DNA from: CBFDCQ01 sp965603355
GTDB taxonomy: Bacteria; Hydrogenedentota; CAZGCA01; CBFDCQ01
NCBI GenBank assembly: GCA_965603355.1
Contig: CBFDCQ010000127.1
Span: forward strand, 1 to 5,506
Direction of reading: 5' to 3'
DNA: 5,506 bases
The position numbers and the translations under genes were made by a program. Below, piece by piece: positions 1 to 5,033 of the stretch. Each line of letters starts with the position of its first letter. Within the stretch, counting starts at the first letter, position 1. Below the pieces are notes generated by a model. That model was not told the origin of the DNA. It worked only from the letters and a program-made list of their open reading frames with translations, and did not search any database.

Positions 1-58
1 TTCCAGCTCTTACCGCCGATTGGTGGGTGCGTTATGGAAGGAGGCTCTGAGCCGACAC

Positions 59-66
59 AAGGAGGG
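59..66 (+). promoter_or_regulatory. Ribosome binding site that decides the start of the export lipoprotein
   Basis: AAGGAGGG is a near-perfect Shine-Dalgarno sequence. It lies 9 bases before the ATG at 76, but directly abuts the ATG at 67 and lies downstream of the ATG at 34. The start at 76 is therefore preferred. It also places the positively charged N-terminus and hydrophobic stretch of the signal peptide at the usual distance from the start. Confidence 0.8.
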
Positions 67-75
67 ATGATCCAA

Positions 76-795
76 ATGTTCTCTATCAAAACCAACAAGC
101 TCGCATACAGAGGCCTGGTGCTTGTCATACTGCTCGGCGTAGTCACGGGGTGCGCGGGCACGCGACCGGCGATGGAGCCGCCGCGAGCCAAAGAACTCTA
201 CACCGTCTATCCGCCCGACGTGCTCAGGATAGACATCAGCCCTGATGCGACAATGAGCACGACCGTCACGGTGAGACCCGACGGCAGAATCTCACTGCCC
301 ATTCTCGGCGACGTGGAGGTTGAGGGTTTGCCCCCTGCGGCAATAGACGCCAAGCTCACCAAGGCGCTCGAGCCGTTCATCCGCTCTGTCGATGTTACGG
401 TGACTGTCACCGGGTTCAACAGCAAACGGTATTACGTCATAGGCGAGGTTGTCCGGCAGGGAAGCTATCCGTTAACGGGCGAGATTACCGCCTGGGAGGC
501 TGTGGCAATATCAGGGGGATACACGCGGCGTGGCGCGCCGAACTCCGCACGAGTCGTCAGAGGCGACCCGGACGAACCACAAGTGTTTCCCGTGGCCCTC
601 GCCAGGATTGCGCTTAAAGGAGAGACTGCTAGTGACGTTATACTGCACGAAAACGACGTAGTGTTCGTCCCGCCGAGCGTCTCTGCGAAGATAGGTTACT
701 TCGTGGACAACCTTCTCTTCCCGATCAGCAGCGTTCTTGGTGCCGGTCGGCAGGCTGCAGCCATTTACTACGTAGGGGGCGTAGGGGGCGGGTAG
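76..795 (+). CDS. Polysaccharide export lipoprotein (OPX / Wza-type, Poly_export + SLBB)
   Basis: Predicted outer-membrane or periplasm-facing lipoprotein of 239 residues that helps exopolysaccharide or capsule cross the envelope. The N-terminus has basic residues, a hydrophobic segment (about 14-23) and a lipobox V-T-G-C with the lipidated Cys at 26. Residues about 41-112 match the Poly_export domain: YTVYPPDVLRI opening, then VRPDGRISLPILGDVEVEG. Residues about 117-198 resemble one SLBB domain: YYVIGEVVRQGSYPL, then AVAISGGYT and ENDVVFVPP. A helical C-terminal segment follows (about 205-230) and the protein ends in a glycine-rich tail. It is shorter than E. coli Wza (about 380 residues), as single-SLBB family members are. 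The reading frame is open up to base 1, so the ATGs at 34 and 67 are possible, but the ribosome binding site favours 76. It may be the last gene of an exopolysaccharide cluster lying to the left; no partner (tyrosine autokinase, polymerase) is visible here. Confidence 0.9.
   Translation: MFSIKTNKLAYRGLVLVILLGVVTGCAGTRPAMEPPRAKELYTVYPPDVLRIDISPDATMSTTVTVRPDGRISLPILGDVEVEGLPPAAIDAKLTKALEPFIRSVDVTVTVTGFNSKRYYVIGEVVRQGSYPLTGEITAWEAVAISGGYTRRGAPNSARVVRGDPDEPQVFPVALARIALKGETASDVILHENDVVFVPPSVSAKIGYFVDNLLFPISSVLGAGRQAAAIYYVGGVGGG
772..789 (+). repeat. Tandem 9-bp repeat at the 3' end of the export lipoprotein gene
   Basis: GTAGGGGGC occurs twice in direct succession (772-780, 781-789), followed by a related GGTAGGAGGC (791-800) that contains the stop codon. 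In frame it encodes the Val-Gly-Gly units of the glycine-rich tail. Being a 9-base unit, copy-number changes would keep the frame and alter only the tail length. Confidence 0.7.
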
Positions 796-955
796 GAGGC
801 GCGTCAACATAACGGTCGGGGACGTCACGTGCACGTAGCTGCTCGTACCGCAGCCGAACGTGGAATTGGTGCGAGACAGAACGCCCGTTCCTCGTAGTCC
901 GTTCATCCGTTTAGGTCGGGCAGCGTTTGCACCTCAATTCTGAAGGGCGTTGTGG
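796..955. other. 160-base intergenic gap with small palindromes, no clear promoter
   Basis: No convincing coding region lies here. The segment holds a 10-bp perfect palindrome ACGTGCACGT (827-836) next to GACGTC (821-826), and an inverted repeat GCTGC-N7-GCAGC (838-842 and 850-854) flanked by ACGT on both sides (833-836, 858-861). None is followed by a T tract, so a standard intrinsic terminator is not supported. I see no good sigma-70 pair and no correctly spaced sigma-54 -24/-12 element. It may hold the end of the exopolysaccharide transcript and the promoter for the activator gene, but the sequence does not show which bases do this. Confidence 0.5.
942..947 (+). promoter_or_regulatory. Ribosome binding site of the sigma-54 activator gene
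   Basis: GAAGGG ends 8 bases before the ATG at 956. The alternative TTG start at 950 would be only 2 bases away, so 956 is the better start. An in-frame stop (TGA, 941-943) excludes any start further upstream. Confidence 0.65.
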
Positions 956-2323
956 ATGATTAGCATTGTGTTCTGCGGCAAGGATAAGGATCTGCTGGAC
1001 ACCGCTCTCAAGGCATTCCGCAAACAGTCGTACAGGTTCGTCCATGTCAGCGACTGGCAGAGCATGTTCGCGGAGGTCGAGAGAGAGAAGTTTCACGTGG
1101 CTATCGTGGACGTCGGGGTAGCCGACAAGGACGCGCTCGAGCTGATGGTCAGGTTGAACGAAAAGGCCGCTTCGACACCCGCAATTCTGATAGCTGATTC
1201 CGCCCCGGTCGATCTTGTGGCAAAAGTAGTGAAGGCGGGCGCTCACGAATTTATCATGAAACCGGTCGCGGAGGTCCAGCTCAGCAGTATTGTAGACCGG
1301 GTCGTCGAGCGGGAGACAATGAACAGCGAAGTGTCGTATCTTCGCCACACGCAGGACCAGATATATCGGTTCGACGACATAGTGTCCAGAGGACCTGAGA
1401 TGCAGGCCGTCATAGAGACGCTCAGAAAAGTGGCGCCCAGCGATGCTTCCGTGCTCATACTCGGCGAGACCGGCACCGGAAAAGAACTTGTTGCCGGAGC
1501 TATTCATTACAACAGCCGCCGAAAAGGAAGCCCTTTCATCAAGGTCAATTGCGCTGCGCTGCCGGAAACGCTCCTGGAAAGCGAGCTGTTCGGCCACGAA
1601 AAGGGCGCTTTTACCGGCGCTCACCAGAGACGCATCGGCCGGTTCGAACAGGCGAATGCGGGGACTATCTTTCTGGACGAAGTCGCCGACATGAGTCCCG
1701 GTACACAATCGAAGATATTAAGGGTGCTGCAGGAGCAGACTTTTGAGCGAGTCGGCGGTATGCAGGCTGTGTATGTGGATGTCAGAATACTGGCTGCAAC
1801 CAATAAGAATATCAAACAGCTCGTTGCGCAAGGCAAGTTCAGGGATGACCTGTACTACCGCCTCAACGTCATAACGCTTGAACTGCCACCGTTGCGCGCC
1901 AGAAGGGCCGACATACCTGCTTTGGTGGAGTTTTTCGCGAAGAAGTTCGCACACGAGCTGGCGTGCGGTTCGGTTGACGTCGGCCCGAACGCCATGGCCA
2001 GTATGGTTGACTACTCTTGGCCCGGCAACATCCGCCAGTTGAGAAACGTGCTCGAACGCGCTGTGATCATGGCCGGCAGCGAGACGATAACCGAACACCA
2101 TCTGGCTCTCGAGAGCGCCGAAATCCCCGGCCGGACAGCGCAGTCCCAGCTCCTCGATCAGCCTATCACGTTGGAACAGATGGAAAAAATCGTCATCGAA
2201 CGCGCCCTTAGAAAGGCGGACGGCGTGCAAAAAAAGGCCGCCGAAATACTCGGTATCAGCCCACGGGTTATCAATTACAAGATCAAGAAGCACAACATCA
2301 AGGTTGATGGGGAGCTGAACTGA
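956..2323 (+). CDS. Sigma-54-dependent NtrC-family activator with degenerate receiver
   Basis: Enhancer-binding activator of 455 residues: receiver domain (1-120), AAA+ sigma-54 interaction domain (about 139-370) and Fis-type helix-turn-helix (about 405-446). The AAA+ core looks fully functional: Walker A GETGTGKE (170-177), GAFTGA sigma-54 contact loop (217-222), Walker B IFLDE with D241-E242, FRDDLYYRLNV (295-304, arginine region) and sensor II WPGNIRQL (355-362). The DNA-binding helix region is KKAAEILGISPRVINYKIKKH (426-446). In the receiver, D52 (AIVDVG) sits at the phospho-acceptor position and K102 (FIMKP) is kept. By eye alignment, however, the acidic pair that binds Mg is G8-K9, with only D10 following, and the conserved Thr/Ser after beta-4 is Ala (near 80). 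Normal phosphorylation may therefore be weak or absent. No histidine kinase is in the window. Its stop overlaps the start of the next gene (TGATG), so the two are probably co-transcribed and translationally coupled. The target promoters are unknown. Confidence 0.93.
   Translation: MISIVFCGKDKDLLDTALKAFRKQSYRFVHVSDWQSMFAEVEREKFHVAIVDVGVADKDALELMVRLNEKAASTPAILIADSAPVDLVAKVVKAGAHEFIMKPVAEVQLSSIVDRVVERETMNSEVSYLRHTQDQIYRFDDIVSRGPEMQAVIETLRKVAPSDASVLILGETGTGKELVAGAIHYNSRRKGSPFIKVNCAALPETLLESELFGHEKGAFTGAHQRRIGRFEQANAGTIFLDEVADMSPGTQSKILRVLQEQTFERVGGMQAVYVDVRILAATNKNIKQLVAQGKFRDDLYYRLNVITLELPPLRARRADIPALVEFFAKKFAHELACGSVDVGPNAMASMVDYSWPGNIRQLRNVLERAVIMAGSETITEHHLALESAEIPGRTAQSQLLDQPITLEQMEKIVIERALRKADGVQKKAAEILGISPRVINYKIKKHNIKVDGELN
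2309..2314 (+). promoter_or_regulatory. Ribosome binding site of the MshEN-HDOD gene
   Basis: GGGGAG inside the last codons of the activator gene ends 8 bases before the ATG at 2323. It supports that start and the one-base overlap with the preceding stop. Confidence 0.65.
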
Positions 2324-3633
2324 TGGCTGAAGTTATGCGTATCGGCGAGCGCCTTGTCTGGGCTCAACTTGTGACGAAAGAACAGGTCAACGAGGCGCTC
2401 AACGTGCAGAGAAATCAAGGCGGCAAGGTTGTCGGCATCCTCATAAACCTCGGATACCTTGACGAGGATACATTTCTGCAGTTCCTCGCACGTAACTCCG
2501 GCGTGGCAAGCATCAACATTGAGAATTATGAGATACGCAAGGAGATCGCCGACCTGGTGCCGGCCGAGTTCGCGCAGAAACACGAGCTGCTGCCGATAGA
2601 TAAGCTGGGAAAACTCCTGACGGTCGCAATGGTCTGCCCCCTCGACCAGGCCACATTGGACGAGCTCACTGAGGTCACCGGTCTGAAGATCAAGCCCGTT
2701 CTATGCTCTGCGGCCGACGTGCGGCAAGCTATAGAAAAATACTATGTCGAACCTGAGGATGACGCGGAAGTCCAACCTGAGACTGGACCTGCAAAGGCAG
2801 CATTCAAGCTTACCGGGGTCACGGAGCTCGTTAAGCAGATTGACGCCCTGCCCACGCTCCCGGCGGTATTGGAACGCGTCCGGCAGGCCGTGGCGGACCC
2901 CCTGTCGTCCGCGACCGAGGTGGCCTCCGTCATCTCCAGTGACCCGGCGATCGCAAGTAAGCTGTTGCAGGTGGCAAACTCGGCCGCGTACGGCGTCTCG
3001 CGGAAGATAAGCGACATCAAGGAGGCAATCGCCTGGCTCGGCCTGAGGGAAACGTACCAGATAGCCCTGTCGATCCGCGCTATTGAAATGTTCCCGGAAA
3101 ACGAGAAGTTCGACTACGAGCGGTTCCGCAGACACTCGTTGCAGTGCGCCGCGGCGGCAAACGTGTTGGCAAGGCGGTGCGCCATTGGTGACAAGAGCGG
3201 TATCTTTGCGGCTGGGCTGCTTCACGACATAGGTAAACTGGTTCTTGTCGAGGTCATGCCCGAGAGGTACGACCGAATAGTCGCGCACGTCGAGGAGGAG
3301 GGGCAAGATATAGTAGCCGTGGAGGAAGAGAATCTGGGCGTCTCGCACGCCGAGATAGGCTACTTGCTCGCGGACCACTGGCAGTTCCCGCGGGAGATGA
3401 CGCAGGCGATACGGTTTCACCACAAGCCGGAGCTTGCCCGGTACAAACCGGTCTTCACGGCGCTCATTGCTTTCGCAGACAAGATCAGCAACAGTATAGC
3501 CGTCAGGGAGGATGCCGCTGCGCTCGCATCAAGATGCTCAGAACTGCTCTCTTCGCTTAGACTGTCGCAGCAGGACGTGGTTGAAGCTGTCCAGGAATAC
3601 GGTGCCAAAAGCGACAAGCTCGACCTGCTCTAA
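2323..3633 (+). CDS. MshEN (GspE N-terminal) - HDOD domain signalling protein
   Basis: Predicted cytoplasmic signalling protein of 436 residues with no membrane segment. Residues 1-142 resemble the MshEN/T2SSE-N domain found at the front of type II secretion and type IV pilus ATPases. The first half-repeat starts RIGERL and runs to ALNVQ (6-29); the second, VVGILINLGYL, starts near 36. It continues through LVPAEFAQKHELLPI (78-92) to the end of the domain. Some MshEN domains bind cyclic-di-GMP through paired RLG...Q repeats; here the first repeat fits well, while the second has VVG for RLG and Asn58 where Gln is expected. An acidic linker (143-155) leads to an HDOD domain (about 165-370): LPTLPAVLERV, ANSAAYG (218-224), H271, HDIGK with H301-D302, H342, and H366-H367. 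The His/Asp pattern is well kept for an HDOD, so metal binding or residual hydrolase activity is possible but not shown. A C-terminal extension (375-436) follows. There is no ATPase domain. Coupled to the sigma-54 activator upstream, it may modulate or be controlled by it; that is inference. Confidence 0.88.
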   Translation: MAEVMRIGERLVWAQLVTKEQVNEALNVQRNQGGKVVGILINLGYLDEDTFLQFLARNSGVASINIENYEIRKEIADLVPAEFAQKHELLPIDKLGKLLTVAMVCPLDQATLDELTEVTGLKIKPVLCSAADVRQAIEKYYVEPEDDAEVQPETGPAKAAFKLTGVTELVKQIDALPTLPAVLERVRQAVADPLSSATEVASVISSDPAIASKLLQVANSAAYGVSRKISDIKEAIAWLGLRETYQIALSIRAIEMFPENEKFDYERFRRHSLQCAAAANVLARRCAIGDKSGIFAAGLLHDIGKLVLVEVMPERYDRIVAHVEEEGQDIVAVEEENLGVSHAEIGYLLADHWQFPREMTQAIRFHHKPELARYKPVFTALIAFADKISNSIAVREDAAALASRCSELLSSLRLSQQDVVEAVQEYGAKSDKLDLL

Positions 3634-3659
3634 GCTGTACGGGTTGCCCGGCAGAGCTT
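3632..3659 (+). terminator. Hairpin after the MshEN-HDOD stop codon, possible weak terminator
   Basis: AAGCT (3632-3636) pairs with AGCTT (3655-3659), and inside it CGGG (3640-3643) pairs with CCCG (3647-3650) around a TTG loop, with a small internal loop between the two stems. It starts in the stop codon, where a transcript end is expected ahead of the pyr promoter. There is no T tract, so it would be at best a weak or factor-assisted terminator. Confidence 0.3.
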
Positions 3660-3663
3660 CCGG

Positions 3664-3699
3664 CTCCCGCCGAGAATTGTCTTGACATTCGAGCGGGAG
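3664..3699. promoter_or_regulatory. Inverted repeat straddling the pyr -35 box, candidate operator
   Basis: CTCCCGC (3664-3670) and GCGGGAG (3693-3699) form a perfect 7-bp inverted repeat. The left arm lies upstream of the -35 box and the right arm lies in the promoter spacer, so the dyad is centred on the -35 element. The arm centres are 29 bp apart, near three helical turns, which would suit a dimeric DNA-binding protein. No regulator is known for it, and it could be chance in GC-rich DNA. Confidence 0.3.
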
Positions 3700-3710
3700 A
3701 GCGGTAGTAT
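3682..3710 (+). promoter_or_regulatory. Sigma-70-type promoter of the pyr operon
   Basis: A perfect -35 box TTGACA (3682-3687), a 17-base spacer and a -10 box TAGTAT (3705-3710), five of six bases matching TATAAT. Transcription would start near 3716-3718. It lies between the MshEN-HDOD gene and pyrR and faces pyrR, giving a leader of about 150 bases. This is the clearest promoter of the window and marks the break between the two transcription units. Confidence 0.82.
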
Positions 3711-3716
3711 GGATTG

Positions 3717-3866
3717 AGATAATGGCTTCGTCAGGAGGGAGCAGGCACGTAGTACCGGGGTTTAGACTTGAATGCGGACGTTCTTCGACCTTCTTGCCCA
3801 AGAGGTGAGGAGGTCTTTTTTTGAGATGCGACCGGCACAGACCACGCGAGGCATGGCGAACAAAAG
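3717..3866 (+). promoter_or_regulatory. Untranslated leader of the pyr operon, probable PyrR-type attenuator
   Basis: The segment between the predicted transcription start and pyrR contains a strong intrinsic terminator (3787-3822). Upstream, CAGGAGGG (3732-3739) can pair with CCTTCTTG (3789-3796), which is the 5' arm of that terminator; the match is 8 bp with two G-U pairs. It would act as an antiterminator. The same CAGGAGGG can instead sit in a small hairpin, GCTTC (3725-3729) with GGAGC (3738-3742). Three mutually exclusive structures are what PyrR attenuation uses in Bacillus: UMP-bound PyrR holds the anti-antiterminator and transcription stops. I could not match the published PyrR binding-loop consensus with confidence, so PyrR as the ligand is inferred from gene context. 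Confidence 0.55.
3787..3822 (+). terminator. Intrinsic terminator (attenuator) in the pyr leader
   Basis: GACCTTCTTGCC (3787-3798) pairs along all 12 positions, with three G-U wobbles, with GGTGAGGAGGTC (3804-3815) around a CAAGA loop. Seven T's follow at once (3816-3822). This is a complete factor-independent terminator placed after the promoter and before the first gene, so it should control read-through into pyrR rather than end an upstream transcript. Confidence 0.85.
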
Positions 3867-4442
3867 ATGATCGGCGATACACCAAACGCGTCATTGAACA
3901 GGCGCGAGACGATTATGGATTCCGAGGAGGTCGCCGCCGTTTTTGACGAGCTCGTCGCGGACATACTCAGCGGCGTGGGCAACGGGCGCGACCTTGCGGC
4001 GATAGGTATACGCACGCGCGGCGTGCCGCTGGCGCGCAGGATCGTCGATAGGCTGGCGGAAGCGACCGGCGCCGATATACATCTTGGAAGCGTCGGAATC
4101 ACGCTGTACAGGGATGACCTGGGCACACGGTTTCCCCATCCGGTTGTCCAGGACACCTCAATAGACTTCGACGTCGAGGGCAAAAGGGTGTTGCTGGTAG
4201 ACGACGTCCTGTTCACGGGACGAACGGTACGGGCGGCGCTGGACGAGATTGTGGATTTCGGCAGACCGGCGCGGATCGAGCTGGCCGTGCTCATAGATCG
4301 CGGACACAGGGAGCTGCCCATCCAGCCGGATTACGTTGGGCGCCGCGTCGCTACGGCCCTGGACGATATGGTAAAGCTCAGGTTGATAGAGGTGGACGAC
4401 GAGGACAAGGTTGAGCTGATCAAGCATGCCGAGGAGGGTTAA
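3867..4442 (+). CDS. pyrR: PyrR, pyr operon regulator / uracil phosphoribosyltransferase
   Basis: RNA-binding attenuation regulator that senses UMP/UTP against PRPP, usually also with uracil phosphoribosyltransferase activity (uracil + PRPP to UMP). The 191-residue product aligns by eye along the length of B. subtilis PyrR (181 residues). Diagnostic parts are IGIRTRGVPLARR (46-58), ITLYRDDL (78-85), the PRPP-binding loop VLLVDDVLFTGRT (108-120), LIDRGHRELPI (142-152) and the LIEVDDED tail (173-180). The catalytic loop is intact. The start is uncertain: no good ribosome binding site precedes the ATG at 3867, and homology to the family begins near residue 12, so TTG at 3894 or ATG at 3915 are alternatives. 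It is the first gene of the operon, behind a terminator-bearing leader, which fits autoregulation. The gene downstream starts 4 bases after its stop. Confidence 0.93.
   Translation: MIGDTPNASLNRRETIMDSEEVAAVFDELVADILSGVGNGRDLAAIGIRTRGVPLARRIVDRLAEATGADIHLGSVGITLYRDDLGTRFPHPVVQDTSIDFDVEGKRVLLVDDVLFTGRTVRAALDEIVDFGRPARIELAVLIDRGHRELPIQPDYVGRRVATALDDMVKLRLIEVDDEDKVELIKHAEEG
4431..4437 (+). promoter_or_regulatory. Ribosome binding site of the FliF-like lipoprotein gene
   Basis: GAGGAGG within the last codons of pyrR ends 9 bases before the ATG at 4447. It rules out the in-frame ATG at 4426, which lies upstream of it, and indicates strong translation. Confidence 0.8.
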
Positions 4443-4446
4443 CGCT

Positions 4447-4965
4447 ATGAAAAAGGCACGAACTGGGTCGGGAATGTCAGCGTTTACAGTTGCGCTTCTC
4501 CTGGCAGCGAGCCTTATCCTGGGCTCGTGTGCTGGAACGAGCGATATCTTGCGCGAGCCGCCGGATACTCTTGAACTCCTGGCAGGTCTTGAACAGACCA
4601 GAGAGATTGCCTTGGAGGAAGAACTCACTTACCTGTTGAGCAGGCTCTTCGGGATCGAGAATGTCCACGTGGTCGTTGCCTCCCGCGCCCGGTACGGCAC
4701 AGCGGAGGAGCGCGAGGAGGGGACCTCGGGTGACGGCGAGCACACGAGGGTAATGCTGCAGACCCGCGATATGGGCGAGATCCAAAGAGTTACCGTGGCG
4801 GTCCTGATCAATTCGAATGTTCTTACACCGGAAGAAAAGGAGGATACCAACCGGCTGCGTGAGAAACTGTACCCGCTCGTTATCAACGGTGCCGGGTTGA
4901 TAATGGAGGAGGATGACAAGTTCGGTGATTCGCTTGCCATACTGTTCATGCCGTTCGCGAACTGA
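4447..4965 (+). CDS. Lipoprotein with FliF C-terminal (RBM3)-like domain
   Basis: A 172-residue predicted lipoprotein. The N-terminus is basic (MKKAR), followed by a hydrophobic stretch (about 13-25) and lipobox L-G-S-C with Cys28. The remainder resembles the ring-building domain at the C-terminal side of FliF, the flagellar MS-ring protein. A helix that matches the FliF 'yEkeLe..i..iLs' pattern, REIALEEELTYLLSRLFG (52-69), is followed by a strand ENVHVVVASRARYG (71-84). A charged loop of about 25 residues comes next, then IQRVTVAVLIN (112-122), a Leu-rich helix (126-146), and the ending GDSLAILFMPF (160-170), close to FliF 'GDsv.V..mPF'. The FliF N-terminal rings and both membrane helices are absent; the lipid anchor may replace them, as in the type III secretion ring protein SctJ. 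It lies 4 bases after pyrR and 68 bases before pyrB, so it is probably co-transcribed with both. No known pyrimidine role; function unknown. The domain match is by eye and could instead reflect a SpoIIIAG-like relative. Confidence 0.75.
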   Translation: MKKARTGSGMSAFTVALLLAASLILGSCAGTSDILREPPDTLELLAGLEQTREIALEEELTYLLSRLFGIENVHVVVASRARYGTAEEREEGTSGDGEHTRVMLQTRDMGEIQRVTVAVLINSNVLTPEEKEDTNRLREKLYPLVINGAGLIMEEDDKFGDSLAILFMPFAN

Positions 4966-4989
4966 ACAGGTGTCCGGGCCGGCACCTGT
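4966..4989 (+). other. Hairpin directly after the lipoprotein stop codon
   Basis: ACAGGTG (4966-4972) and CACCTGT (4983-4989) are perfect inverted copies starting on the base after the stop. Inside them CCG (4974-4976) can pair with CGG (4980-4982) across a GGC loop, leaving one bulged T. No T tract follows, so this is not a standard terminator. Its place inside the operon suits an RNA stability or processing element, or partial termination that lowers pyrB relative to the upstream genes. Confidence 0.5.
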
Positions 4990-5033
4990 CTGTGGCGTGT
5001 TCGAAGAAGGTGGTGCGATTGGGGGGAGTGAAC

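Noticed and set aside
1..70. Possible 3' end of an upstream gene on the + strand
   Set aside because: Two frames are open from the window start, one ending at TGA 68-70 (overlapping the ATG at 67) and one at TGA 48-50. Both translate to plausible short tails, neither is recognisable, and nothing in so short a stretch decides between them.
917..931. Sigma-54-like element upstream of the activator gene (GGGCAGCGTTTGC)
   Set aside because: The TTTGC half looks right, but the GG doublet is too close to GC by at least one base. Sigma-54 promoters hardly tolerate such changes in spacing.
911..1708. Long antisense reading frame opposite the activator gene
   Set aside because: The + strand frame has every NtrC-family motif. 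The antisense product shows no recognisable domain and is explained by GC-rich codon usage.
2701..3423. Long antisense reading frame opposite the MshEN-HDOD gene
   Set aside because: It lies entirely across the clear HDOD coding region and yields an Arg/His/Leu-rich product with no recognisable motif.
3731..3740. Direct match to the PyrR binding-loop consensus in the leader (TCAGGAGGGA)
   Set aside because: It shares the purine-rich character of the consensus but differs at several fixed positions, so I do not call it a PyrR site, only a possible antiterminator strand.
4981..4996. GGCAC after the lipoprotein gene as a sigma-54 -24 box
   Set aside because: The -12 position reads TGTG instead of a GC dinucleotide, and the GGCAC is part of the 4966-4989 hairpin.
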